A program made the position numbers and the translations under genes. Positions 18,386-26,974 of a DNA stretch of 64,000 nt are shown piece after piece. Under the pieces are notes generated by a model. That model was not told the origin of the DNA. It saw only the letters and a list, made by a program, of their open reading frames with translations, and did no database searches. This stretch comes from Novosphingobium sp. (GTDB lineage Bacteria > Pseudomonadota > Alphaproteobacteria > Sphingomonadales > Sphingomonadaceae). The DNA lies in NCBI RefSeq assembly GCF_020852455.1, contig NZ_JADZAT010000032.1:248001-312000 (forward strand), given 5' to 3'. Each line of letters opens with the position of its first letter. Position 1 is the stretch's first letter.

Positions 18386-19362
18386 AGCACTTCGCGCGGC
18401 ACTTCGCGTTCAAGCCGGGCCAGACGGATCCGTTCCTGCCGCCAGGCGCGCAGCACCAGCGGCGGCAGGACCGGCCAGTAGATCAGCGGAACCTTGCCTG
18501 CGGTGGAAAGCGCCCGTCCGATCCGACCGGCCACCAGATCGCCGGCAATCGCCCGCGCGCCCAGCGCTGCCGGGATCAGGCGCAACCGGACGCGGGCCTT
18601 GCCGCCGATCCCGAGTTCAGCCCCGTGCCGGGCCACGAATGCAGGCAGATAGCCCTGAAAATCGCGCAATTCGCGCAGGCTGGCGCGGGCCTGGACCGCG
18701 ACCTGCCCGGCGTGGATCCGGTTGCGGGTCAGCGGCGCCTTGACAACCGCGTAGTCGTAGCGCGTCAGCAGTTCCAGCCAGCAGAACAGATCAAAATAGA
18801 GATAGCGCGGATCAAATCCGCCGGCCGCCTCAAAGGCATCGCGCCGCACGGTTGCGGTCGTCAGCGCCGGGAACAGCACCGCCCGGCGCACATCCCACAG
18901 CTTGCGCGCGATCATGTCGGGCCCGGACAATTGCAACAGTTCTTCATCGGCGGGAACATCGGTCAGATAGCCGTTGTCGAACAGGTGCCGTTCGCCATTG
19001 CCGATCAGCCCGACCTTGCTGCCAGCCAGATCGCCGATCGCCGCAGCGAGCCGGGCCAGGCAGTCCACTTCCATCAGGTCATCATGGCAGAACAGTTTGA
19101 CCCACGGGCTGGCGGTCAGCCGCACCGCACGGTTCACATTGGCAGCTTGCGGGATCAGTTCGGCGCAGCGCGAAACGCGAATGCGCGGATCGCGCGCGGC
19201 ATAGGCTGCAAGGATCGCGGGCGTCTGGTCATCCGAAGCATTGTCCGACACGTGCAGTTCGAAATCGGCATGGCTCTGCGCCAGGATCGAATCGAGTGCC
19301 GCAGCCAGGTAATTGGCCCCGTTGCGCACCGGCAGCGCGATCGAGATCAGCGGCGCGCTCAT
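18373..19362 (-). CDS. glycosyltransferase family 2 (GT-A fold)
   Basis: A 329-residue glycosyltransferase. Seen: SIALPVRNGANYLAAALDSI (family entry), ELHVSDNASDDQTPAIL with the first Asp pair, and LFCHDDLMEVDCL as the metal-binding D-x-D region. The C-terminal ~90 residues are basic and may lie at the membrane. It is the last gene of the leftward CDP-sugar operon (24002 to 18373) and overlaps the cupin gene by 4 bases, so it may use the CDP-6-deoxyhexose made by its neighbours. That donor assignment is inference. Confidence 0.87.
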   Translation of the reverse strand: MSAPLISIALPVRNGANYLAAALDSILAQSHADFELHVSDNASDDQTPAILAAYAARDPRIRVSRCAELIPQAANVNRAVRLTASPWVKLFCHDDLMEVDCLARLAAAIGDLAGSKVGLIGNGERHLFDNGYLTDVPADEELLQLSGPDMIARKLWDVRRAVLFPALTTATVRRDAFEAAGGFDPRYLYFDLFCWLELLTRYDYAVVKAPLTRNRIHAGQVAVQARASLRELRDFQGYLPAFVARHGAELGIGGKARVRLRLIPAALGARAIAGDLVAGRIGRALSTAGKVPLIYWPVLPPLVLRAWRQERIRLARLEREVPREVLYPA

Positions 19363-19772
19363 GCCGAAACGGCAAATGGCACGGTATCGGCCGGATCGTA
19401 GCGATCGGCGGCATAGGCTGCCAGCACGAAGTCGCCGGCGGCATCGCCCGGATTGACGAAGACATGCGCCAGCCCGGCGGGCATATAGACGGTCTGCGGC
19501 TGCGCTGCATCAAGCCACCATTCGGCGCGTTCGCCACTAACCGGATCAGCCACCATGAGTAGCGCTTTGCCAACCACAATGGTAAACCACTCGGCACATT
19601 TGGGGTGATAGTGGTTGCCGCGCGCCTGCCCCGGCACGGCCATGGTCAGGTAAACCTCACCGACATGGCCCGGCAGCCCGGCCTCACCGCCATCGAGCAC
19701 TTTCAGAAACCAGCCGCGCTCATCGGCGATCAGCCGGCGCGGCAGGAACTGCACTTGATCGATCAGGTTCAT
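19359..19772 (-). CDS. cupin, dTDP-sugar 3,5-epimerase / 3,4-ketoisomerase-like
   Basis: A 137-residue single-domain cupin. Seen: FLPRRLIADERGWFLKV, ARGNHYHPKCAEWFTIVVG (metal or substrate histidines of the cupin core) and VYMPAGLAHVFVNPG, the pattern of RmlC/FdtA-like sugar epimerases and isomerases. It is shorter than RmlC (~180 residues) and closer to FdtA/WbbJ-neighbour cupins. It sits between the reductase and GT2 genes with 4-base overlaps. I infer that it epimerises or isomerises the CDP-4-keto-6-deoxyglucose made by RfbG. Catalytic type is not certain. Confidence 0.75.
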   Translation of the reverse strand: MNLIDQVQFLPRRLIADERGWFLKVLDGGEAGLPGHVGEVYLTMAVPGQARGNHYHPKCAEWFTIVVGKALLMVADPVSGERAEWWLDAAQPQTVYMPAGLAHVFVNPGDAAGDFVLAAYAADRYDPADTVPFAVSA

Positions 19773-20731
19773 GCGGCAAGCTCCGCCGTGACAAGATCGG
19801 CCACCCCTTGCGCCAGCGAAACCCGTGCCCGGCGCAGGCCCTTCGCCTGCCAGCGCGACAGGTCGGGCAGGCTGACCATCGGTTCATTGGCACGATAGGG
19901 CAAGGCACCGATCCGGCATTGCGCCGCGAGCCCGTGGCGGCCCAGCTCGGCGGTCAGCGCCTCGATGAACTGGTGCAGCGCGATCGGCTGCCCCGAACCG
20001 AGATTGCAGAGTTCCAGGCCCGGCGCATCGCCGCGTTCGGCCAGCGCCGCCCACAGCATCGCCGCGCAATCATCGACATGCAGGAAGTCGCGCTGCTGTT
20101 CGCAGGCGGTCAGATCGACCGGTTCGCCCGCGCGGGCTTTGGCGATCAGGAACGGCCCCAGCCGCCGCGCCGCCTCGCCCGCGCCATAGATATGGAAGGG
20201 ACGCAGCAGCACCAGCGGCAGCCGATCGGCAAAGGCCCCGGCCACGCAGGCCGCCGCCGCCTTGGCCGCGCCATAGTGGCTGCCGGCCGGCACGATCGGC
20301 CAGTCTTCGCCCACCGGGTGATCGCTGGCGGCATATTCGAAACCCGAACCGACCAGCACCACGCGCGGCGGCACCGCCAGCGCGGTGCAGGCATCCAGCA
20401 GGGCCTCGGTCCCGCCCACCGCCACGGCCAGCATATCGGGCAGGCTGGCCGAACCATAGGCCACACCCGGCGCGGCACAGTGGATCACCGCCTGCGGGTT
20501 TGCTGCGGCCACGGCCCGCGCCACCGCCGCGCGATCGGCCAGATCGGCCTGGTGATGCTGAGCACCGGGTGCCGCGGGACTACGACCCAGAACGTGCAGA
20601 ACGGTCCCGGCGGCCAATGCCTGGCGCGCGACCTGCCTGCCCAGAAAGCCGCTGGCCCCGGTCAGCAGGACCCGCTGCCCGGCAAAGGGCACGGCGGCTT
20701 CGGCATCAAGCAAGGCAGAACGGGCGTTCAC
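19769..20731 (-). CDS. NAD(P)-dependent epimerase/reductase of nucleotide sugars
   Basis: A 320-residue extended short-chain dehydrogenase. Seen: VLLTGASGFLGRQVARQAL (cofactor site), SHYGAAKAAAACVA with the catalytic Tyr-x-x-x-Lys, and LLRPFHIYGAGE. Lying directly after rfbG with a 4-base overlap, it is best explained as the 4-reductase (RfbJ/RfbS-like) finishing a CDP-6-deoxyhexose. The dehydrase RfbH, needed for 3,6-dideoxy sugars, is not in the window, so the product is probably a 6-deoxyhexose. Substrate assignment is from context only. Confidence 0.8.
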   Translation of the reverse strand: MNARSALLDAEAAVPFAGQRVLLTGASGFLGRQVARQALAAGTVLHVLGRSPAAPGAQHHQADLADRAAVARAVAAANPQAVIHCAAPGVAYGSASLPDMLAVAVGGTEALLDACTALAVPPRVVLVGSGFEYAASDHPVGEDWPIVPAGSHYGAAKAAAACVAGAFADRLPLVLLRPFHIYGAGEAARRLGPFLIAKARAGEPVDLTACEQQRDFLHVDDCAAMLWAALAERGDAPGLELCNLGSGQPIALHQFIEALTAELGRHGLAAQCRIGALPYRANEPMVSLPDLSRWQAKGLRRARVSLAQGVADLVTAELAA

Positions 20732-21831
20732 GCCGCAAACGGCAGGCGCAGCGCGGCGGCCTGCGCGCAGTAATGATCGAGATCGGCCAGACAGGCCGCC
20801 CGCGCCGCAGCCGGATCATCGCTCACCGCGCGGTACCACCCGGCGGTGCGGGCAACGGTTTCGGCAAAGGACCAGACCGGCTGCCAGCCAAGCTGACCCA
20901 CCGCCTTGTCGATCGCCAGACGCAGCAGACCGGCTTCGTGCGGGGCATCGGCGCGGGTCGCATCGGTCCAGCCGGGGCGGCCGAACTGGCCCAGCAATTC
21001 GTCGGCCAGGTCGCCCACGCAGCGCACGTCGGTGGGGGCCGGGCCGAAATTCCAGCCCTGGGCAAAGCGCTCGCCGCCTGCCGCAGCCAGCCTTGCACCC
21101 AGCCAAAGGTACCCGGCCAGCGGCTCCAGCACATGTTGCCAGGGCCGCAGCGATCCCGGGTTACGCAGACTGGGCGGGCCGTTGCCGGCCAGCGCGCGAA
21201 CCAGATCGGGGACCAGCCGGTTGGCCGACCAGTCACCCCCGCCGATCACGTTGCCGGCGCGGGCGGTGGCGATCCGTACCCCGTGTTCGGCCACTTTGGC
21301 CGGAGTAAAGAAGCTGTCGCGCCAGCTGGCCACGGCCACTTCCATCGCCGCCTTGCTGGCGCTGTAGGGATCGTGCCCGCCCAGCGGATCATCCTCGCGA
21401 TAGGCGTGTTCCCATTCGCGGTTGAGATAGACCTTGTCGGTGGTGACCATGACCACCACGGCGCGCGTGCCGCAGGCGCGGATCGCTTCCATCAGTTCAA
21501 TCGAACCGGTGACATTGGTGGCAAAGGTTCCGGCGGGATCGGCATAGCTGTCGATCACCAGGGGCTGCGCGGCAAGGTGAAAGATGAACTGCGGGTCCGC
21601 CGCCCTGAGCGCTTCGCGCAGTGCCGCGCCATCGCGGACATCGCCGATCGTATGGTTCAGCGCGCTGGCCACCCCGGCCTGGTCGAACAGGCTGGGCGTG
21701 GTTGGCGGAGCCAGTGAATAGCCGTGGACCTGCGCGCCCAGCTGCTCAAGCCACAGCCCCAGCCACGATCCCTTGAACCCGGTATGCCCGGTCACGAAGA
21801 CGCGTTTGCCGCGATAGACTTCAGCGAACAT
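20728..21831 (-). CDS. rfbG: CDP-glucose 4,6-dehydratase
   Basis: A 367-residue dehydratase converting CDP-glucose to CDP-4-keto-6-deoxyglucose. Seen: RVFVTGHTGFKGSWLGLWLEQ, the characteristic RfbG cofactor motif (TGHTGFKGSWL rather than the GGAGFIG of RmlB), HLAAQPLVIDSY, TTDKVY with the active-site Thr-Asp-Lys, and YSASKAAME with Tyr-x-x-x-Lys. Length matches the family. It follows the cytidylyltransferase gene by 9 bases and precedes the reductase gene, giving the classic rfbF-rfbG order. Confidence 0.95.
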   Translation of the reverse strand: MFAEVYRGKRVFVTGHTGFKGSWLGLWLEQLGAQVHGYSLAPPTTPSLFDQAGVASALNHTIGDVRDGAALREALRAADPQFIFHLAAQPLVIDSYADPAGTFATNVTGSIELMEAIRACGTRAVVVMVTTDKVYLNREWEHAYREDDPLGGHDPYSASKAAMEVAVASWRDSFFTPAKVAEHGVRIATARAGNVIGGGDWSANRLVPDLVRALAGNGPPSLRNPGSLRPWQHVLEPLAGYLWLGARLAAAGGERFAQGWNFGPAPTDVRCVGDLADELLGQFGRPGWTDATRADAPHEAGLLRLAIDKAVGQLGWQPVWSFAETVARTAGWYRAVSDDPAAARAACLADLDHYCAQAAALRLPFAA

Positions 21832-21840
21832 TGGCGGGCC

Positions 21841-22620
21841 CTAGCGCTGCCACGGCGCGGTTCCGCCGTCCCACAGATCGTTGAGCAGGCGCCATTCGCG
21901 ATAGGTATCCATCGGCTGCCAGAAGCCGTGATGTTCATAGAGCATCAGCTGGCCATCGGCGGCAAGGCGTTGCAGCGGCTGCTGTTCAAGGATCAGCCCG
22001 GGATCATCATCGAGATAGTCGAACACCCGCCCTGAAAAGACGAAATAGCCGCCGTTGATCAGCCCCTCGCCGGCCTGCGGCTTTTCGGAAAAGCTGGTGA
22101 CCTGCCGGCCATCGACGGTCATCACCCCGAACCGTCCCGGCGGGTGGACGCCGGTGACAGTGGCCAGCTTGCCGTGGCTGCGGTGGAATTCGACCACCTT
22201 GGCGACATCGAGGTCGGCCACGCCATCGCCATAGGTCAGGCAGAACGTATCCTCGCCGGCCAGGTAATCGCGCACCCGCCACAGCCGCGCGCCGGTCTGG
22301 CTGGCCAGGCCGGTTTCGGCCAGCACGATCCGCCAGTCGGCCTCGGGGAACCGGGCGGTGCCGTAATCGACCTCGCCAGGGCGCCCCGGGCTGATCGTCA
22401 GGTCCGACAGCTGCGCGCGCAGGTTGAGGAAGTATTCCTTGATCGCCCAGCTCTTGTAACCAAGGCACAGCACGAAGTCGGCAATCCCGGCCGCGCCATA
22501 GGTGCGCATGATATGCCACAGGATCGGGCGATCGCCGATCCGGATCATCGGTTTGGGGATGTCGTCGGCGACATCGCGGATGCGGGTGCCCTGCCCGCCG
22601 CAGAGGATCACGGCCTTCAT
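21841..22620 (-). CDS. rfbF: glucose-1-phosphate cytidylyltransferase
   Basis: A 259-residue nucleotidyltransferase that makes CDP-glucose from CTP and glucose 1-phosphate. Seen: MKAVILCGGQGTRIRDV (nucleotide-binding GGxGTR signature), IPKPMIRIGDRPILWHIM, and FCLTYGDGVADLD with the metal-binding Asp, all typical of RfbF. Length is the usual ~257 residues. The start overlaps the flippase stop by 4 bases. It commits glucose 1-phosphate to the CDP-sugar branch used by the glycosyltransferases of this locus. Confidence 0.95.
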   Translation of the reverse strand: MKAVILCGGQGTRIRDVADDIPKPMIRIGDRPILWHIMRTYGAAGIADFVLCLGYKSWAIKEYFLNLRAQLSDLTISPGRPGEVDYGTARFPEADWRIVLAETGLASQTGARLWRVRDYLAGEDTFCLTYGDGVADLDVAKVVEFHRSHGKLATVTGVHPPGRFGVMTVDGRQVTSFSEKPQAGEGLINGGYFVFSGRVFDYLDDDPGLILEQQPLQRLAADGQLMLYEHHGFWQPMDTYREWRLLNDLWDGGTAPWQR

Positions 22621-24002
22621 GGGGTTCGATTCTTTAGGGAAGTTCGCCGCGCGCGCAACTCTGCAATCAGGCCGTGGGCGGCGGCGGCCAGTTCGCTGCG
22701 GTCAAGCATGCCCAGCTGGCGGGCCACCTGCCAGGTGCGCAGGATCATCATCAGCTCCATCGCCAGCAGTGCCCAGGCCATGCCCAGTGCGCCATGGCTG
22801 TGCGCCAGCACCGCGCCCAGCGCAACTGCGGCCACTGCAGCAGCCAGGAAATGGTAGGCGAACAGGCCGTGCCGGTTGATCGTCATGACCAGGTTCGACA
22901 GCGGCACCCAGGCCCCATTGGCCAGCATGGCCAGCGCCATGGCAATCAGCAGCGACCATGAAGGCACCAGCAGCGATCCGGTCCACAAGGCGATGAACGG
23001 CCGGCCAAAGGCGATCAGTCCCACCGCCGCGGGTACCACCAGCACGGCGGCCAGTGCCAGGTTGAGCACCACCAGCTGGCTGGCCCGCGCCCAATTGCTC
23101 TGGGCCACGTGAACCGTGTAACGCGGCATTGAGGCGACGTTGAAGCGGAACGCAAACTGCAGCGCAGTGCGGCTGAGCGTGCGGACCACCGAAAAGGCCG
23201 GCACTGCCGCAGGTCCCGCCATGGCGCCGATCGCCATGACCGACCCCTGGATCGCCACGGCATAGGCCCCCGGCAAGACCAGCGCGGCCAGCGCCGGGCG
23301 CAGCAATGCGCGCAGCTCAGCAAGATCAAGCGACCAGCCGCCCTGGCTGAGCCACGGCGCGATTCGGTGCACTGCAAAGGTCATTACCAGCGTGCCTGCC
23401 AGCCGCGTGCCGAGATAGGCCGCAGCGACTTCGACCGGTCCGCCGCCCAGCATGGCCAGCCCCAGCGCCACCGCCGCCTCGCACAGGATCACCGTCTGGT
23501 AGATCATCCCGCTGGAGGCAAAGGCATCGGCGGCGCGGAAGGCGCCCAGGGTGACTCCGTTGACCAGCGCCAGGAAGCCATAGAGGCACAGCAGCAGCGC
23601 GGTCGGCTGGGCAACGGCCTGCGGCATGGCCCCCCCGAAATCGAGCGCTTGCGGGTTGGTCACGAAGATGAACAGCGCGGCCAGGCCTAGCAGGATCAGC
23701 CCGGTCAGCGCGGTGATCACCCGCAGCGCCATGTGGATCCGCGCGGCGCGGTCCCGGTCGCCCTGGGCGACTGCGGCGGTCATCGCGTTCGAACCGGCGG
23801 TGGTCAGCCCCAGATCGGCCATGGCCAGCAGCGAGGGCACGCTGAACAGCATGACCCAGGCGCCATACCCTGCCACGCCCCAGTTGTGGACCAGCACCGG
23901 GACCGAGACCAGCTGGACCAGCAACTGCACGCCCAGCCCATAGAATCCCGCCATGGTGCCAAGCGCCAGGCGCGATCGGGCAAGGCTGAACAGCGAGGTC
24001 AT
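22617..24002 (-). CDS. Wzx-like polysaccharide flippase (MOP superfamily)
   Basis: A 461-residue integral membrane protein with about twelve to fourteen hydrophobic helices and few charged residues in them, like lipid-linked oligosaccharide flippases. The N-terminal pattern (LALGTMAGFYGLGVQLLVQL, then VLVHNWGVAGYGAWVMLF) matches the polysaccharide_synt family. It leads the leftward CDP-sugar operon. With the Wzy-like polymerase it would move repeat units across the inner membrane. An outer-membrane export gene (Wza) and chain-length gene (Wzc) are not in the window. Confidence 0.85.
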   Translation of the reverse strand: MTSLFSLARSRLALGTMAGFYGLGVQLLVQLVSVPVLVHNWGVAGYGAWVMLFSVPSLLAMADLGLTTAGSNAMTAAVAQGDRDRAARIHMALRVITALTGLILLGLAALFIFVTNPQALDFGGAMPQAVAQPTALLLCLYGFLALVNGVTLGAFRAADAFASSGMIYQTVILCEAAVALGLAMLGGGPVEVAAAYLGTRLAGTLVMTFAVHRIAPWLSQGGWSLDLAELRALLRPALAALVLPGAYAVAIQGSVMAIGAMAGPAAVPAFSVVRTLSRTALQFAFRFNVASMPRYTVHVAQSNWARASQLVVLNLALAAVLVVPAAVGLIAFGRPFIALWTGSLLVPSWSLLIAMALAMLANGAWVPLSNLVMTINRHGLFAYHFLAAAVAAVALGAVLAHSHGALGMAWALLAMELMMILRTWQVARQLGMLDRSELAAAAHGLIAELRARRTSLKNRTP

Positions 24003-24065
24003 CGCCGGGGTGGTTAGCGTCTGCTAGGAAATAGGCAACACCGGGCCGGCGTTGTCAGTCAGACG

Positions 24066-24935
24066 TCAGCGCGTCGGGACCGGCGCGTCGCCCGAATAGT
24101 CGTAGAACCCGCGACCGGCCTTGCGGCCCAGCCAGCCGGCTTCGACATATTTAACCAGCAGCGGGGCCGGGCGGTACTTGCTGTCACCGGTGGTGTTGTA
24201 AAGCACGCGGACGATATCGAGGCAGGTGTCGAGCCCGACGAAATCGGCCAGCTCAAGCGGGCCCATCGGGTGGTTGAGCCCCAGCCGGCAGCCCTTGTCG
24301 ATATCGGCGATGTTGGCAGTGCCCTGGCCCAGCACGAAGACCGCCTCGTTGATCATCGGCAGCAGGATGCGGTTGACCACGAAGCCGGGTTCGTCCTCGG
24401 CCATGACCACCTGCTTGCCCAGGCTTTCGGCGAACATCCGGGTGCGCGCGGTGGTTTCCTTGGCGGTGGCCAGGCCGGGGATCACCTCGATCAGCCCCAT
24501 CACCGGGACCGGGTTGAAAAAGTGCAGGCCGATGAAGCGCTTGGGATCGGGCGAGCTGGTCGCCATGCGGGTGATCGGGATCGAGCTGGTGTTGGAGGCC
24601 ATGATTGCATCCTCGCGCAGCACCTTGCCGGCCGCCTCGAAGATCTTGCGCTTGATCTCCTCGCGCTCGGTCGCGGCCTCGATGATCAGGTCGGCTTCGG
24701 CCATCGGCGCATAGTCGGCCACCGGGGTGATCCGGGCGAGCGCGGCACTCGCTTCGTCGGGCGTGATCTTGTCGCGGCTGACCAGCCGGGCCAGCGCCTT
24801 GTCGATCCCGGCAACGGCCTTTTCGGCCAGCGCCAGTTCGACGTCCGAGAGCAGCACCTTGATGCCATGCTGGGCGACCGTCTGGGCGATCCCCGAACCC
24901 ATCTGTCCCGCGCCGATAACCGCCACTGTCCGCAT
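24066..24935 (-). CDS. 3-hydroxybutyryl-CoA dehydrogenase
   Basis: A 289-residue NAD-dependent dehydrogenase oxidising 3-hydroxyacyl-CoA in beta-oxidation or short-chain acyl-CoA metabolism. Seen: VAVIGAGQMGSGIAQ (NAD site), ASNTSSIPITRMA, and FIGLHFFNPVPVMGLIEVI with the catalytic His and its Glu partner. The C-terminal helical domain has NRILLPMINEA and GLNHPMGPLELAD. I use the ATG at 24935 because residues upstream (to 24962) lack family character. It lies 61 bases from the cobalamin adenosyltransferase gene on the same strand. Confidence 0.95.
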   Translation of the reverse strand: MRTVAVIGAGQMGSGIAQTVAQHGIKVLLSDVELALAEKAVAGIDKALARLVSRDKITPDEASAALARITPVADYAPMAEADLIIEAATEREEIKRKIFEAAGKVLREDAIMASNTSSIPITRMATSSPDPKRFIGLHFFNPVPVMGLIEVIPGLATAKETTARTRMFAESLGKQVVMAEDEPGFVVNRILLPMINEAVFVLGQGTANIADIDKGCRLGLNHPMGPLELADFVGLDTCLDIVRVLYNTTGDSKYRPAPLLVKYVEAGWLGRKAGRGFYDYSGDAPVPTR

Positions 24936-24995
24936 TCTCAGGCCCCTTCGCATGTGCAGCAAAGGCGGCTGGTTAGCGGCGAATGCCCGCGATGG

Positions 24996-25565
24996 CTAGC
25001 GGTTTTGCCCCGGCACCCAGAGCACGTCAGCCGTGCCCTTGCCGTTGATCGCGCGGGCCAGCACGAACAGCAGGTCGGATAGCCGGTTAAGATAGGCCAG
25101 CGCCGCCGGATTGACCGGTTCGGCCCCGGCCAGCGCCACCGCGCAGCGCTCGGCCCGGCGGACGCTTGCCCGCGCCACGTGGACCCGCGCTGCCGCCTCG
25201 CTCCCGCCGGGCAGGATGAAGCTGGTCAGCGGCGCCATGTCGGCGTTGAGACGATCGATCGCCTGCTCCAGCCAGTCGGTCTGGCCCGGCACCATCCGCA
25301 AAGTCATCTCTCCGGGGGCAAAGTCCTCGCCCGGGGTGGCAAGATCGGCGCCCAGGTCGAACAGGTCGTTCTGGATGCGCATCAGCAGGTCGGCGTGATC
25401 GCTCTGCGCCAGCTCGACAGAGCATAGCCCCAGCGCCGAATTTGCTTCATCGACCGCGCCGATCGCTTCCATCCGCGCGGCATGCTTGGGCAGGCGCGAG
25501 CCATCGACCAGCCCGGTCGTCCCGTCATCGCCAGTGCGGGTGTAGATCTTGTTGAGTTTGACCAC
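24996..25565 (-). CDS. cob(I)alamin adenosyltransferase, PduO type
   Basis: A 189-residue enzyme that transfers adenosyl from ATP to cob(I)alamin. Seen: the N-terminal ATP loop KIYTRTGDDGTTGLVDGSR, VDEANSALGL, and FILPGGSEAAARVHVARASVRRAER, the PduO-type signature with the conserved Arg/Glu residues, then YLNRLSDLLFVLAR. Length matches the family. No cobalamin riboswitch is visible in front of it. The gene starts two bases before the twin-membrane protein's stop, so these two and gluQ probably form one unit. The radical SAM/B12 protein elsewhere in the window is a possible consumer of cobalamin. Confidence 0.93.
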   Translation of the reverse strand: MVKLNKIYTRTGDDGTTGLVDGSRLPKHAARMEAIGAVDEANSALGLCSVELAQSDHADLLMRIQNDLFDLGADLATPGEDFAPGEMTLRMVPGQTDWLEQAIDRLNADMAPLTSFILPGGSEAAARVHVARASVRRAERCAVALAGAEPVNPAALAYLNRLSDLLFVLARAINGKGTADVLWVPGQNR

Positions 25566-25566
25566 G

Positions 25567-25800
25567 TTACTGCTTGTTCGCGAACATCAGCAGCGCAACC
25601 ACCAGGATCGCGGCGGCCTGGAACAGGATCCGGCGGAACATCAGGTGGTTCTGCCTGAGCTGCATCGCGCTGGGACCACTGCCTTCGGGCCGGTCCAGAT
25701 CCTCGCGGGTCGATTGCAGGAAGGCGGCGATGCCGCGCACCAGGGTGATGACGGTCATCACCATCAGCACCACCGCGATCGGGATCAGGATATAGCTCAT
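25567..25800 (-). CDS. twin transmembrane helix small protein (HIG1-like)
   Basis: A 77-residue protein with two hydrophobic helices (about residues 3-25 and 57-74) joined by a polar loop containing RQNHLMFRRIL, which matches the HIG1 domain pattern (RQ..MR.R) common in alphaproteobacteria. Homologous eukaryotic HIG1 proteins associate with respiratory supercomplexes, so a respiratory role is possible, but none is shown here. Its start overlaps the gluQ stop by 4 bases and the adenosyltransferase gene follows directly. Confidence 0.82.
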   Translation of the reverse strand: MSYILIPIAVVLMVMTVITLVRGIAAFLQSTREDLDRPEGSGPSAMQLRQNHLMFRRILFQAAAILVVALLMFANKQ

Positions 25801-26645
25801 GGCGCCACTCCTACGCCGGTGGAAAGCGAAATGCCAGCGAGGAAGCGGTGCTCGCGCAGCGCCTGGGCCAGCGCCAGCCCGTCCTCACCGGCGCGGCGCA
25901 GGTCGGCCAGCGCTGATGATCCACGCCGCTTGGCGAGCTTGCGCCCGGCCTCGTCAAGCAGCAGGCCATGGTGGTGCCAGGTCGGCACCGGCAGGTCGAG
26001 CAGCGCCTGCAGCAGGCGGTGGACGTGGCTGGCGCGAAACAGGTCCATCCCGCGCGTCACCAGCGACACCCCGTCATTGGCATCGTCAAGCGTTGCCGCC
26101 AGGTGATAGCTGGCCGGCGCTTCCTTGCGCAGCACTATGACGTCGCCGAAGGCTTCGGGCCCGGCCAGCTGGCGCCCGGCCAGCTCGTCTTCCCACCACA
26201 GCGGCCCGGCCAGGTCGCTGGCCCGGGCCATGTCGATCCGCCAGGCCACCGGATCGCCTGGCAGGGCGGTTTTGCCCCGGCAGGTGCCGGGATAGATCGG
26301 CCCGTCAGGACCCATGTCCAGCGCGCGCGCCGCCACATCGGCGCGGCTGCAGGTGCAGGGATAGAGCAGCCCCATGGCCATCAGCCGTTCGGCCGCCACG
26401 GCATAGTCGGCAATCCGCTCGGTCTGGAACACCACCGGCCCGTCCCAGCCCAGTCCCAGCCATTCAAGGTCGGCGAGGATCTCGGGAACCAGCTCGCGCC
26501 GGCTGCGCGTGCCGTCGATGTCCTCGATCCGCACCAGAAACTCACCCCCGCGCGCCCGCGCCAGATCATGCGCGATCACCGCGGCATAGGCATGGCCCAG
26601 GTGCAGTAGGCCGTTGGGGCTGGGGGCGAAGCGGGTTCGGAGCAT
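25797..26645 (-). CDS. gluQ: glutamyl-Q tRNA(Asp) synthetase
   Basis: A 282-residue truncated paralogue of glutamyl-tRNA synthetase that attaches glutamate to queuosine in the anticodon of tRNA-Asp. Seen: TRFAPSPNGLLHLGHAYAA with the HIGH-type motif as HLGH, RIEDIDGTRSRRE, a zinc-binding segment PCTCSRADV with a later cysteine at GTCRGK, and LAKRRGS as the KMSKS-type loop. The anticodon-binding C-terminal half of GltX is absent, as expected for GluQ. It is the first gene of the leftward group 26645-24996. Confidence 0.93.
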   Translation of the reverse strand: MLRTRFAPSPNGLLHLGHAYAAVIAHDLARARGGEFLVRIEDIDGTRSRRELVPEILADLEWLGLGWDGPVVFQTERIADYAVAAERLMAMGLLYPCTCSRADVAARALDMGPDGPIYPGTCRGKTALPGDPVAWRIDMARASDLAGPLWWEDELAGRQLAGPEAFGDVIVLRKEAPASYHLAATLDDANDGVSLVTRGMDLFRASHVHRLLQALLDLPVPTWHHHGLLLDEAGRKLAKRRGSSALADLRRAGEDGLALAQALREHRFLAGISLSTGVGVAP

Positions 26646-26689
26646 GGCGGCCTTCTTCTATCGCCAACTGTACGCCTGAGGCCAGCGCC

Positions 26690-26865
26690 GAATGGTTCAC
26701 GCAGAGAAGCAGGAGAGGCGCAGAGGTGCAGTGCCGGCGGTGAAGCCGCCCGCAACCCTCAGGGGTGCGTTTGGACAGAAGGCCGATTGATGGAAAGCGC
26801 CGGCGGCGCAGCGCAATTTCTCTGCGCCTCCCTTTTCTTCTCTGCGGACTCTGCGTGAACCATTC
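26690..26865. repeat. intergenic inverted-repeat element
   Basis: A 17-base perfect inverted repeat, GAATGGTTCACGCAGAG at 26690-26706 and its complement at 26849-26865, encloses 142 bases. The arms continue as imperfect CGCAGAG/GGCGCAGAG-type repeats on both sides. The spacer also holds GCCGGCGG-rich segments. Similar GGTTCACGCAGAG... sequences are, from memory, dispersed between genes in sphingomonads, so this looks like a nonautonomous palindromic element rather than a gene. The rest of 26646-26974 shows no other feature apart from a likely promoter for the HNH gene. Confidence 0.75.
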
Positions 26866-26974
26866 CTCGCTGTGGATTGCACCCGAACCACAGGCTTGAC
26901 GCGGCGACTCCCGCCATGCTCTCTAGCGCCATGCGCTGTCACAGAACCGCAATTGCGGCTTCCTACAGGGGGCC

